DNA of 64,000 bases from Limnanthes douglasii subsp. nivea (GCA_036936605.1 JAUPFV010000002.1:341126654-341190653), one strand, 5' to 3'; counted from the stretch's first letter, positions 20,011-32,735 are shown. A program made the numbers and translations. Notes: generated by a model from the letters alone, not told the origin.

Positions 20011-20388
20011 TCAGTCATTAAAGTGGTATCCCATGTTGTCTTCAGAATCATCCCCTTCATCATTTTCTGTAATCCTATCCTCTAGATTCACCACCATATC
20101 CATAGTGATGTAGTCTACCAAAATCATGTTCTATAAAGAAGCCGCTTCTTTCTTAATCTTAAATGGCAAGAAGAGTAAATGTTGTAGCGGTTGGACAAAA
20201 AGGTACATGCTTTTGATTTGGTCACGATTGCGCACAACAAGACATATTGTTCCTACGCGGCCATAACTGGAATACATCATGCATAGGACTCGCTCCAAAA
20301 ATGCATCGCTGGTATCTTCCTCCATCTCTCGACGGGTAACCTTCACCGCTTGAATCAACTAGTAGTCTTCATCGACATTGAACTCCAT
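20011..20388 (-). pseudogene. Small unknown MULE-linked ORF with two amber stops
   Basis: From ATG at 20388 to TGA at 20011 the frame is continuous for 125 codons except for two TAG codons (codon 10, and near 20133). Both would be single C-to-T changes from CAG. The peptide has a charged N-terminus (VKVTRREMEED), a middle hydrophobic part (LFVQPLQHLLFLPF) and a strongly acidic C-terminus (ENDEGDDSED). I do not recognise the family. A TATA box at about 20465 and an E2F-like repeat array at 20548-20611 precede it, suggesting it was once an expressed gene of the element. Confidence 0.45.
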
Positions 20389-20462
20389 ATGTAAATGTCT
20401 TTGTGTGTTTTTTATGGTTTGTGAATGTTTGGTTGTATATCTTGTTAGACTTCTTATTAGGT

Positions 20463-20475
20463 CATTTATATAAGG
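20463..20475 (-). promoter_or_regulatory. TATA box for the small minus-strand ORF
   Basis: Minus-strand CCTTATATAAATGAC lies about 80 bp upstream of the ATG at 20388. The spacing suits a plant core promoter with a 40-50-base leader. Confidence 0.5.
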
Positions 20476-20547
20476 AAATGAATGTGGGGTACCATCTTAG
20501 GTGGGAGTTTTTTTTGGTGGGAAGTGACAATGACGGGAAATAATTGT

Positions 20548-20611
20548 GGCGGGAGTTAATTTTGGCGGGAGTTAATTTTGGAGGGATTTAATTTTGGCGG
20601 GCGTTAATTTC
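20548..20611 (-). promoter_or_regulatory. 16-bp x4 array of E2F-like motifs
   Basis: Four contiguous units of GGCGGGAGTTAATTTT or one- to two-base variants. Two unit junctions give TTTGGCGG, an exact match to the E2F/DP consensus TTTSSCGS (20561 and 20593 on the plus strand). The array is 75-145 bp upstream of the TATA box. E2F control is inferred from the motif only. Confidence 0.5.
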
Positions 20612-20811
20612 GACCCTAGTTGATTTTGGCATTTAACTACGATTTTGGAAAAAAAACTGTTTTCGAATTAAAAATCCAAAAGTAATGTAATAACATAGAG
20701 TTATGAATCTAAAAAAACATAGTGATCTTAAAAGGTTTACAAATCAAACGTTAAAATAACAAAGTCTAAAACCCGAAATAACATAATAATAAAACATCAA
20801 AATTCTACACA

Positions 20812-22420
20812 TCAACGACGTCTATATCGCTCAGCAATCCTCACCATCTGAAGGGCGGTCTGTGCTAAATCATTGTACTCTAGCGTCGGTATGGAGGGAC
20901 TAAACTGTGCGATCTGATCATATCCTCCGAAGTCAGCAGCACCCTGGGGCTGCAGCTGAGGTCATCCAGTTGAAGCAGAGCTACTAACGATATACCACAG
21001 GTTCTTCTTCACCGAAACCTGGTACATTGCGTCACTGGTCTCTCCCCCACCGTGGAATTCTGCTCCAAAAGTGGTGTAAAGATGGTACTCCAAACCCGCC
21101 ACAGATGACCATTCCAAATGTATCTTTGAACTGTCTTCTTGTCTGCTTTTTTGGACGCATGATGACGTATTTGTTTCTGAATTAGTTGTACGTGGCCCAT
21201 CTGAAAGAGTGACATGGTGAGGGCGGTACGGAACAACGATGTCAAACGCCTTTAGTGTCAACTCAACCCAAATGACATTGTGGAACGGATGCTTGTCCCG
21301 TATATACGTGTAGGGAAGGAAAACGACCTGTAAATAAATAAGTTAACAAGTTAGACAACTATAGTTTTAAAAAACGTAACGTTAAAATTAAAAAATACTA
21401 CTTACATCTGACTATGCCCACGTGAATAGTGCATGCCTCAACTCCCTGTGTACTTCTTGTGATACGCCGATCTTTTGTGGCGCATGTCGTATATGGGGCA
21501 ACGATAACTGGTAATCGTTAAAAAAAAGCTCTAAACTGCGTAAAGTGATCAAATATATACGCCTCAAGCATGCCTATGAACCCACAAATACCCCTCGTAC
21601 CATGCAAAGATCCGTGGCTAAGGGCGTTATACAGTTGCGCCAATACCAAACGACCCCAGTTGTACCAATTCATAACTTGGTACTAGTTCACAAACTGGAG
21701 GTAATCTAAGGGAATATTATTGCCGGTTTTGTTGGCGCAGATGGTGGTACCTAACAGGAATAGTATGTACGCATGGATGGCATGGTCTACTCTTTCGTCT
21801 TTGATCTTACTATCATTATATTTTTCACCCGTGAATATGTTGCGCAGCCTACTAAGACTCGCGCTACTAGCATTCCTAAGATTCTTATTCAATTCTGTTG
21901 GTCGTACACCCAAAATGCTAGCATAAGTCTGGCTCCGCTCAAACTCATCGTCAAATGATAAAACATCAAAAGGCATACATGTGATCGGTAGTCCAGTGAT
22001 GACATGGACGTCATCTAAAGTCACAGTCATCACTCCAAACGAGATGAAATAAACAATTCTCCTCATGTCATCGCTCGAGGAATGCATCAACCAAATGCAG
22101 GCTGGTATACCAGCGAGAGAGTGCATCGACGGGAGGGCTAAAGATAGTCTCCATCACCTTCGTCTGCACCCTACTCTGCTTTCTGAAGTCCCATATGCGG
22201 AGACTATTGTACATAGCGAAGCATCGCAAGGAAACACTATCCTACAATATGTATCAAACACGTAAGTGACTAATAAAATAATAAATCAATTGTACAATAA
22301 AGTTAGAGAATTAAAACTTACATATCTGTGATAAACACTAAACGCCTCGCGTATGGCGTAATTGGGATAGGGAGTCGGGACGTGTGGTATCACCGACACA
22401 TATATATATAGCGAACACAC
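20812..22420 (-). pseudogene. Plant mobile domain (PMD) pseudogene
   Basis: Three segments are joined by GT-AG introns: exon to 22322, intron 22242-22321, exon 22241-21416, intron 21328-21415, exon 21327-20812. The centre reads SFGVMTVTLDDVHVITGLPI, the signature core of the PMD (aminotransferase-like plant mobile domain, PF10536), followed by NWYNWGRLVLAQLY. PMD proteins occur both in transposons and in host MAIL/MAIN proteins. Breaks: a frameshift at about 22080, a TAG after LQFVN (21682), and a TGA in the last exon (about 20957). The true start is not clear; a TATA-like run at 22400 suggests little is missing upstream. Confidence 0.7.
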
Positions 22421-22434
22421 TCACAAAAAATATG

Positions 22435-22575
22435 TTTTTATCGCATGCGAATATAATACTTAATCCATCGCATGCGACAGGATGTGTCGCATGCAACCAG
22501 GTAGGTGCATCACTCGCAAGCGGCAATAACCCTTCTTGGTCGCACAATCGTGTGACGAGTCTCATTCTGATAGCA
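22435..22575. repeat. Scattered TCGCATGCGA palindromes upstream of the PMD pseudogene
   Basis: TCGCATGCGA occurs at about 22440 and 22474, with degenerate forms at 22497 (GTCGCATGCAAC) and later GCGACNA half sites. The same palindrome heads the 92-bp array at 19511. The repeats thus flank the PMD/small-ORF block on both sides. Confidence 0.55.
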
Positions 22576-23090
22576 CTAACGTGCGACGAACACCCTACAA
22601 GATCCAAAATCCTAGATATATCCAAACAGCACCATTTCCAACAAAATCACTCGACAAAAACACAGATCCTGATATGACTAACAACAATACAACACTAATC
22701 TAACAAACAACGCCTAAAATCATGCAAAAACCCTACTTTTAAGATCAAAACCGAAATACTCTATTTTCTACCACTTATACACAACGAAAACTAAAAAAGA
22801 CTATAGTGGGAGACTTGTATGGCTTATGTTAATGTTGTTGTGAGTTCGAATTCTTCAAAAAACAAGCTTCGATTTTCCGTAGTAGTTGATGTTTGAGAGG
22901 TTTTTAGAGAGAAAAAAAAAAGAAAAAAATGATGAGAGATTTATACAATGCTTCTATACCTAAATTTTCTGGAAATGATAAATTTGTCCAAAATTAGATG
23001 AGAGATATAACAAGTGGATATAAGACCAAACAACGTAAAATCTATAAAAATGTGTTTTATTTTTGGTTTGACCAGGTACATTATCCTTTA

Positions 23091-24470
23091 ATATACTAAT
23101 ATAATATTACAATTCTTTTGTAAATTTTTAACCCCGCCATATGCCAATCTGACAAGTCAATTACGAATTATCCTGGTTAACAAACTGCACCAACCTACCA
23201 ATGACATAACCATACTTTGATATCATCGCCTCAGAAGTTATCTTTTTAGAATAGAAATCATGATAGCGTGCCAACTCTGGACGATGAACCATAACCGGTG
23301 TCATCAGAATCAGAAGGTGATGAATGGTCCTCCTTTTCTGCCCTAGCCCTTATCCTTGTTAGCTGATTTTATATGACTACTAGGGTGGTCCCATTATTGT
23401 TTTCCATACTTCAAACTTCAAAAGCAAAAAAGCATCACAACACTCGTAATTTCATCTCTTTATTTCGGTTTTTAATTTGTTTTGATGTTGTTTTACCACG
23501 TGTGACAAATTAGAGCGTGTGACATTTTCTTTTAGAAGATCGATCTAAAATTTCAAACTATAATATTCGAATCTATTATATGATTTTATTGTTAAAATAA
23601 ATTATTCAACTGTTACAGATGGTGAGAAAAATTTATTTGATAAATTAAACATTATAACAGTGTTGTGTTTTAACCGGTTATTTTTTTTAAAACAATTACG
23701 ATAATTATTATTTTTTAATTTTACATTTTACTATGTTTATAAGAACAAAATTAAAAAAAAAAACAGAAAAACCAAGTATACGTTTTAGTTATCTAACTTT
23801 TTAACTAATAGAACAATTAATAACGGTTAAAAGAAAATAGATGATTCTCCTTATTTTTTTAGATTTACATTTTATCATAATTGCATTCATTTTTTATTTT
23901 TATTTTATTAGAGATGATAATGTGATTAAATGATTTTATCATAAATAATTTGTTTATGTTTAAGTATCAATTTATGAACTTAGTGTGTTACATGGATCAA
24001 ATTTGATTTGGTATCTACATAATATCTTCATATTAAATTTTCGTATATTGATTCAATTTCCAATTTAATCAATCGATTACTTATCCATATACACAACTAA
24101 TTAAATACATTATTAAGTATAACCAAATTCATAAATTTCTAACAATCTCACAATTGGATCATATGCTATGGCGAATTACCTTAATGGTTTCCTATAGATG
24201 AATTGAGTAATTCGATATATGACGGCTAACGATAAAGTATTAAAGATCTCTTGCTCACAATTTGAGCAACTCTACACAATACTAATCATATTATCTATTA
24301 TCGTCATCAATCAAATATATGAATCAATTATGGTGTCTAGGAAAATAATAATATGAAATATAATTGCATGTATCTATTTTAGTTAGTCATGTTTAAGTAT
24401 ATATCTACTTAATTAATTAGAGAGTTAAAAAACTTTAACTAAAAATATATGGAAATAAACCAAAGTGTAT
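23091..24470. other. AT-rich intergenic DNA
   Basis: Mostly low-complexity AT-rich sequence. On the minus strand at about 23405-23125 there is a short peptide-like stretch (RIRARAEKEDHSSPSDSDD, then ELARYHDFYSKKITSEAM in another frame), probably an unidentified element fragment. Nothing else is recognised. Confidence 0.5.
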
Positions 24471-25960
24471 ACAACCAAAGAGAAAATATATTTCGGATCA
24501 TATTACTCCCATAAATATAAAAAATACTCTAAATCAACAACAATCGTCTCGATGGTATGTTCCGGAAAACTGAATGTATTACTATATTTGTAATAGGATC
24601 TGCTATCATGGAGTTTGTACTGCTGTGCTCTTTACTGATTTGATGACTATTTATTATCTCTTTAAAAGATATGTGCTTGATACCTATATGTTTGGACTTA
24701 GATGAGATCATGTTACTGTTCAAATACTGAAAATTTGATGTCACATTACAACCTTAGAGGATTTTTTATTCCTTTTATAATGACTAAAAAATTTATCCAT
24801 AGTGATATGTTGGACACCTTAAATCATACAAAAAATCCACTTCTATAACTAGATGATGAAATTAGTGTTTCTTTACACTGTTTTATACCTTCAAATAATA
24901 TAAAAAAATTCTAAATTGCTACCAAATATATCCACGCTACTTAGTAAAATATGAGTTAGAATACCCCATAATCTCTAAATTTATTGTGTCGTCATATATA
25001 TCAACATGTGCATTTTTTTTGCTTATACCAGCGAATAATTTTGAATGCTTCATAATTATCATCTCTGGATTAGGCTTAAATCCCTAAATAATCCATCGAC
25101 TATCTCATTTTTTTTCATTTCGTCCATCGACTTCAAATTAATCTTCTTGGTCCCGAGACTTAGCAAAATCTATAAATTTAGTCCTTGACACCATACAAAA
25201 TACCACTCATGGGGGACTAAATTTATAGATGTCAAATATAATGACTTATAACAAGTATTTTTATATCGAAAGACTAAATAAAAAAAATAGGATATTCGGG
25301 GGGACTATGCATCTATTTAAGCCTTGAGATTACTTATGTACCTTTCCAATAACCCGACAACACATGCAATATCTGATCTTGTATACAATTAAGCATATAT
25401 CATACTCCCAACTGTCATAGTTATAAAACATTTTACATTTTCTAAATATCAACGTTTATCTTTGGATATTAACTTACATTTAATTTATCTTCTTTTACAA
25501 TAGAGGTATTCAAGAGAGCAGTAAAAATTATAAACTTACTCCCACTAAACCTTTGATGCCCACAGTCCCCAACTGAAATCATATCAAAACTAAAATAGAC
25601 TATTACATCAAAGAACTTATTGTATCCTTATTGAGAAACATGGTTGAGCCCATTAATGGATTTTTTAAGTTTTCATACCATTGACTTTGAGTCACCAATT
25701 ACAAAGTTATTAGGCTCAACTATATAGAACATTTCCTTAATGTCACGATTAAGAAAATAATTTTAATTGTTTTTAATAATTCTATAAGTTGTTGTGTGTA
25801 AATACTATGATACACTTTATAATAGAATCTTTCAAAAACTTGGAGAAAAGGTCTATTTAAAGTCAATATGTTTACATTTATTATAACCTATTGTCAACAA
25901 TCATACTTTATTTTTCTCCATATTACCCTTACAGTCATGTTTTGTGATTAGGGGGTATCG
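24471..25960 (-). mobile_element. Degenerate Ty1/copia RT-RNase H fragment, minus strand
   Basis: Around 25640-25700 the minus strand reads KLKKSINGLNHVSQ, a decayed copia RT motif (normally ...SIYGLKQASRQW). At 24744-24529 the RNase H end is recognisable (SKHIGIKHISFKEI, STNSMIADPIT). A MITE (25072-25324) is nested within it. No LTRs or TSD were found. It is non-functional. Confidence 0.6.
25072..25324. mobile_element. MITE (253 bp) inside the copia fragment
   Basis: The ends are AGGCTTAAAT and ATTTAAGCCT, a perfect 10-bp terminal inverted repeat. Inside, TCTATAAATTTAGTCC is followed by its exact reverse complement (16 bp) about 35 bp later. 'GGCTTAAAT...GTCCC' ends are typical of a widespread dicot MITE type. 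Possible flanking duplication (GGATTA/AGATTA) is imperfect. Confidence 0.65.
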
Positions 25961-26523
25961 TTCACTAACAAGTTAGAGGGTATCTGAGCAGTAGGAATCA
26001 TTGGAAGGGCATAATTGACACCAAACCGAATTGATTATAAGATAGACTCAAGCTCCAAGAAAGGCTGATGACGAGCTTAACCTCACTGAGGCCTATCCAA
26101 GGGATCAAGACCGGTCAGATGGTGACAATACCGATGAGCTAAGATAAACGGAGTGAACTCCCCATTGAGAAAGTAGTGAGAGGGATGAAAACAAGGAAAA
26201 ATGACTGAACCTTTGCTGAGGAAAAGCGAAGCTAGACAAAAGAGACAACAAAGCAGAGAAGTAGAAAATGTACTGATATTCGGTCTATTGTGCGGATGAA
26301 GGCGACCGATGACCAACGATAAAGAAAATAGTCAAAGCAACGATTAAAGTACCATTAATTGAACTAGTCAACCCACTAACTTAATGAACATTAATTTAGT
26401 AACAGCTTGTAAACGATAATAATTGGTATAAATAAGTAAATAAACTAACAAATTATGTAACACTCTTTTCTGATCAATAAAGTTTACTACTTGGTGTTAT
26501 CTTTGTTAGTTTTTTCCACAACA
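25938..26523 (+). mobile_element. LTR of a gypsy element (J), plus strand
   Basis: It ends CCACAACA just before AATTTGGCCCCG, a PBS-like sequence. It contains TATAAATAAG near 26432 and AATAAA at 26476, the promoter/polyadenylation layout of an LTR. The left boundary (TGTTTTGTG or nearby) is uncertain. No second LTR is visible. Confidence 0.55.
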
Positions 26524-26580
26524 AATTTGGCCCCGTTTATGGAAAAGTGGCAAAGTACTTAGAAATAAGATCAATCAAGC

Positions 26581-27970
26581 ATGGTAGTAACAAAGCCAGG
26601 AATTGAGAGAGAGGTCCCAGAGCGAAGCGGAACCACAGTCCATCGGAGATTTGCAGCCAATCCACCAGTGAGGCAGGAACCAGAAACTCCGGTAGCTGCC
26701 ATTATACCTGGAGTGATTGAGGCAATGTTGGTCGAGTCAGCACTGTAAATGAGGCAACTGGCGGCCGTCAGTGATGTAGTAGCTGCGCCACATGAAATGC
26801 GACGATCCCTACCATGCAAAAAGTGGCCATTAGTGATCCGTCTGCGACGGTCCAACGGTTGGAGCAACAAATTTAACATTTGCAACAGGATCAGCTTAGG
26901 GTGGCATGTCAGCAGGACGCAAGAGAGCAGGCCATTTATGCCATTATAGAAGGGATGAATGACGCGTTGCAGATGTTGACCGCCAAAGCTTGAGGGACTG
27001 GTGGACCAAATCATCAACCTGGACAGGACGCCAGTCGACTTAATAGGGGAGATTTATCCTCTAAGCGTGAAAATTGGGCAGAAGGAGAAGGAGAAAGCGG
27101 AGAAAATAAGCGTTTATTGGGGCACGAACCACAGTATGAAGCGCGGCCTGGCGGATCCAAAAAGGCTAAAGAAGATGATGATGTATAATACAACCAAGTG
27201 CAGCCTAAACTCTATGCATACGTCCTCATAGAGTGTCCCTTTTTCGAAACAATCCGTGAAGCCCAGTTGCCACAAAATTTTGACATGTTCAGAATGAACT
27301 CGTATGATGGAACAGAGAGCCAGAGAGGCATCTGGAGCAGTTTCGCAACATCATGATGTCATTTAACCTCAACGATGCTTTGCTTTGGAGGGATCTCTAT
27401 ATGACCCTTAAGGGTAATGCAATGAACTGGTTCAATAGACTACCTAAGGGGTCTCTATACGATTTCTTCGGACTATGGGGGTGGCTTTTAGAGAAAGATT
27501 TGTGGGAAACAAGGTGCTCAAACGTGAACGAGACTCGATCTTGGACTTATACCAATGGTGAGAGGACTCTTTAAAGAGTTATATAAGGTGTTTTTTTCAC
27601 TCTATGAATGGTTTGCCACATGTAGAGGAATACATGACTATGGCTTCCGTAAAAAAGGGCGTCGATCGACGTTGAGAGTTTTTCGCTGACCTGATCCGAT
27701 TCCCAACAGAGAAGATGGGAGACTTGCTAGCCCGGGAAAATATATTTATCATAGTGGACGATCCAAAGAAAGGGGATTCGTCAGACAGACAAGTCGTTGA
27801 TCCCAAAGGAGGGTCATCGGACCGAAAGAAGGTTGATGATGCGCCTCGCCGGGAGAAATTTGGTCGGCCGGGGTACTTTGAGAATCCTTCTAGAAGATTC
27901 ACCCACCTAAGTGAGACTATTTCAGTAATTTATAATCGCCCTAAGGGGAGAACAAAATCTCAGGCCCCGT
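26581..27970 (+). pseudogene. gag of gypsy element J
   Basis: The ATG at 26581 starts a frame (VVTKPGIEREVPERSG) that soon breaks. The retrotransposon gag domain lies at 27290-27590 (FNLNDALLWRDLYMTLKGNAMNWFNRLPKGS). A later charged part at 27640-27970 contains DLIRFPTEKMGDLLARE and RREKFGRPG. Several frameshifts are present. This is a Tat/Athila-type gag distinct from the A/B/C family. Element C is inserted just downstream. Confidence 0.65.
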
Positions 27971-28028
27971 GAGTAGTAAAGTCCCTGGATTCAATAGATC
28001 AAATGGATACTTCTGCTCATATCATAAT

Positions 28029-28400
28029 TGATGAGTCCGGATAACTTAATCACTGCCTACTGAGATTTCCGGACAAGGGAAATTCGGACATAAACTTGCC
28101 ACTGAACTATCCTGATAGGACAAAAGTAAAAAATGACTAAACACCTTCTGACTAAGCTATGTGCTAATCAGCTTAATAAGTACATGGCTCCTTAAACTTG
28201 ACTCGGTTCCATAATTTAACCTGAAAGCCCATAGGTCCATAATTAAGGGTATAAATACCCCAACTACTTTCATTAATGAGTGTAATGAACATTTAATACA
28301 ATCAATCAACTCAAATCTCTCACTACTTCACACTAAAACATTTAATATTCTCTTTTCCAAAACACTTGACAAAATTACCCTCAGCTCAAAATAAACTTCA
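28029..28400 (+). mobile_element. 5' LTR of element C (372 bp)
   Basis: It starts TGATGAGTCCGGATAA and ends AATAAACTTCA, directly before CCAAATTGGCGACC. It is the same LTR family as A and B but in plus orientation. It contains GGGTATAAATACCCC near 28245. Confidence 0.85.
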
Positions 28401-28407
28401 CCAAATT

Positions 28408-28425
28408 GGCGACCATAGTGGGAGA
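28408..28425 (+). other. Primer binding site of element C
   Basis: TGGCGACCATAGTGGGAG lies 7 bases past the LTR end. TGGCGACC is the form closest to what would be expected for a tRNA-Arg primer in Tat/Ogre elements; the tRNA is not verified. Confidence 0.55.
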
Positions 28426-28474
28426 AGAAGGGGACTGAATCTAGCATTCAAAACCGGCAAAAAAACTTGTTCGG

Positions 28475-29494
28475 ATGGATCCGAACGAGCAAGCAATTCT
28501 ACCACCTGTGGTAGAGGTGGTTGGGGAAAATAATGAATACACCGCCGAAGAAAGAGATAAGTTGAGAGCTGAAATAGAAGCATTACGGGCCATTAAAAAG
28601 GTAGAAATGGGTTTAAAGGAGAAGTCCAAGACGTCATCTATTCACCATACTGACAATCCAAGGGAGAATGACCCATCAGCAAAGACCCATTTAAGTAGGA
28701 AAAAGACCCTTTTCTGTTCCAAGAAGTCTCACCGGTCTGAACCGGTGGAAAGCTCAGATTTTGAGTCCTCCAGTAGCTCTTCGAACGAGGCTGAGCTTGA
28801 GGAGTCTTTCTCATCAAGTAGTGATGAGAAGAGGTCCAGGAAGAAACAAACACTAGTTAAGAAGTATTCAAGAAAGAGAGATAGGCATGGGCGACTTAAA
28901 AGGCATTTGGGCAAAGGGTCATCTCACAGCCATAGTCACCGGCATGTGGATCAGATGTTGATTGATCCTTTTGCTTTCCATGATGAACCATGTATTTTTG
29001 CAATATTAAATGAAGACACGGTCTTTAGTCGTAGCAGGAATTGGAGACAATCTCCATTGTCAGCTAAGATCCTGTCCGGAAACCTCCCCAAGAGGTTTGA
29101 CAGTACTAAAATGGAGAAGTATAATGGGAGTAAAGATCCGGACAATCATCTGGAGCAGTTCAAGAAGTTCACATTGAATTTTGATGACGATGACAAACTT
29201 CTATGTAGAGCCTTCTACCAATCTTCTATGGGAAGTGCTCTGAAATGGTACAACAGTTTGCCTCAGGGTTGTATCAAGAACTTTGACACATTCTGGGCTA
29301 CCTTCCGAAGGCAGTTTGTGGGGAGCAAAGAGGTTAAGGGCAATGGAGATATTATCATCCATTGTACTGAAGAACCAAATGAGTCATTAAAAGACTATCT
29401 AAGTCAGTCTGTAAATACCAAGAACGGGTTACGTGATTGCTTTGAGCAAGTAGCAATAGCTTCTCTGAGACAAGGGTTAAACCCTGAAATCTAG
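28475..29494 (+). CDS. gag of element C, open 339-aa frame
   Basis: This is the best preserved gag of the family. ATG 28475 follows an in-frame stop, so it is the likely start. Residues 20-50 form a charged helix, 80-125 a Ser/Glu-rich linker, 125-160 a very basic and His-rich stretch (RKRDRHGRLKRH), and 215-310 the retrotransposon gag core (LCRAFYQSSMGSALKWYNSLP, RRQFVGSKEV). It ends at a TAG (29492-29494). Beyond it the homologous frame continues to about 29640 with a shift (GGLLNHVGKKINVDE), so the stop is premature. Gag would form the particle that packages element RNA. Confidence 0.75.
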   Translation: MDPNEQAILPPVVEVVGENNEYTAEERDKLRAEIEALRAIKKVEMGLKEKSKTSSIHHTDNPRENDPSAKTHLSRKKTLFCSKKSHRSEPVESSDFESSSSSSNEAELEESFSSSSDEKRSRKKQTLVKKYSRKRDRHGRLKRHLGKGSSHSHSHRHVDQMLIDPFAFHDEPCIFAILNEDTVFSRSRNWRQSPLSAKILSGNLPKRFDSTKMEKYNGSKDPDNHLEQFKKFTLNFDDDDKLLCRAFYQSSMGSALKWYNSLPQGCIKNFDTFWATFRRQFVGSKEVKGNGDIIIHCTEEPNESLKDYLSQSVNTKNGLRDCFEQVAIASLRQGLNPEI

Positions 29495-29644
29495 CTGATT
29501 CAGTGATAAGGAAAAAGCCCATGACCTGGGGTGGTTTGTTAAACCATGTGGGAAAGAAAATCAACGTGGATGAAACTAAAACGACTAGGGTACACAAACA
29601 GGTGAGATCTGCCCTACCAGCTCCAAACCAAAATCAGTTCGGGT

Positions 29645-29965
29645 GCAAGGCCAATAAAGCAGAGCATGTAACAGCAGTTATATGTGTTTGTCAAGTCATT
29701 TGGATGAGAAGAATATTGAAAGAAATCGGGCATGAACAAGAGTAAAGAGATGGTTATGTTTTGCGACAACACGTCCACTATCAAGTTGTCCAAAAATAAA
29801 GTCACGCACGGAAAGTCAAAGCACATAAAGATTCGATATCAATTTCTCATAGAATTAACAAAGGAAGATGTTGTTAGATTGGTCTGTTGCGGCACAGAAG
29901 AGCAACTCGCTAACATAATAACAAAGCCTTTGAAATTGGCATCATTTCAAAAGATCACATAAGCA
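29645..29965 (+). pseudogene. Ty1/copia RNase H 3' end fused to element C
   Basis: AEHVTAVICVCQVIWMRRILKEIG is the copia RNase H motif. After a frameshift near 29735 the frame gives MVMFCDNTSTIKLSKN, HGKSKHIKIRYQF and NIITKPLK, then stops at 29960. The junction with C gag text at about 29645 has no LTR, so it is a deletion or recombination joint. Confidence 0.75.
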
Positions 29966-30425
29966 TTTGGAATTAATGTTGTGAATGAATTTTTTTTATC
30001 AAATTCAATTCAAAATAAAAATTGTTGAGTTAGTTGAATCGGTTGAATCGGCCAGTAAATTTGTTCTATATTTTCTTGTTATTAGCTGAATCACTCATAA
30101 TCACTTTTTTGATACATTCAAATTTTGAATAAAACATAAAATTGTGATATAAATGGAAGTATATAGATTCGGAGGTTACATCAATCTTGTTTAATTTTTA
30201 ATTTCAATTTTTTTTATGGATACAGAGTGATTCTTTTATATTAAAAATATAACCACTCGTTCTAAGTAAGAATATGCGCAAAATGACTGTTTCTTAATTT
30301 CAAGTATGGTTGAGTATAAATTCTGCATGCAAAATAGTAAAAAGCTACATTTAACTTTTCTCCAAAACCAAAAAGAATAAAAGAAATTAACACGTCATAT
30401 AATGAAAACAAAACCATGCCGTTTA
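29966..30425. other. AT-rich upstream flank of the GDH fragment
   Basis: No gene is seen. A direct repeat GTTGAATCGGTTGAATCGG occurs near 30036. The region probably includes the distal promoter of the GDH gene. Confidence 0.4.
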
Positions 30426-30440
30426 CACAATTATTTAAGG
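30426..30440 (+). promoter_or_regulatory. Possible TATA box of the GDH gene
   Basis: AATTATTTAAGG lies about 30-40 bp upstream of a pyrimidine-rich stretch (TTCATTTTCACTCTGC) that suits a transcription start. A 5' UTR intron with donor GTGAGC (30517) and acceptor TATCGCAG (30609) probably precedes the start codon. Confidence 0.35.
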
Positions 30441-30590
30441 TTACAGGCACACTACTTCATTTTCACTCTGCACTCTGCTCTCTCCTTTCTGTTCTGCAAG
30501 ATTCTGCAAAATTTATGTGAGCTTTTCAAATCTAAGTTTGATTCTATTTTTGGAGAACAAATACTCTATACTTTGTTTATTGATTTTTGA

Positions 30591-32158
<1,568 letters not shown>

Positions 32159-32735
32159 TATCTTTTTTCATACACCCGGATATATTTTTTTTAATTCAAA
32201 TGTACACATGACATATTACTTTTTTTGTAAATATTTTATTTTTTTATTTTGAATTATTTCAAGTTAATTTCTTTTTCATTATTAACCAAAACCTACTTTA
32301 TAAAAATATTTAATACTTATAAAATCTATATAACACTAATCAAGCCATTTTATTTCATTTTTATTTTTTGTTTGGTTTTTGTTTGTTTTGTCTTGTTTTT
32401 TATGATTTAAGATGAAATGACAAACCCATTCGCTGTGAGTTGTTTTTTCATTACTTCCAAAAATCGAAAAAGAAAATAAAAAATGATTAAGAAAATTCAA
32501 AGAAGCAACAATCTTGTTGAAGAAGAGAAACCCAATCCTACCGAAGATGGGTGACTTTCTGAATAATTAACTAATATAATTCACGACTAATATTATGTCA
32601 CCAACATTAGTGGTAAATATTTTTGAAATTAAACCGTTACTAATAAATATAATACAATAAAATCATTTGTTTGCATGAGACTCGAAATATGATCCAAACA
32701 CACATTTGACAAGTTTTTACGAAATTCACGACATT

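Larger units (their letters stand above)
19378..23090. mobile_element. Right part of a Mutator-like element carrying a PMD pseudogene
   Basis: After removal of B, the DNA at 19378 continues the 3' flank of the plus-strand gene ending at 9955. It holds a 92-bp palindrome-bearing array, a small minus-strand ORF with its own promoter, and a minus-strand PMD pseudogene. GCATGC palindromes recur beyond the PMD pseudogene. Convergent genes with a PMD or OTU protein fit a plant MULE. I could not identify terminal inverted repeats or a 9-bp TSD, so the element type and right limit are inferred. Confidence 0.4.
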
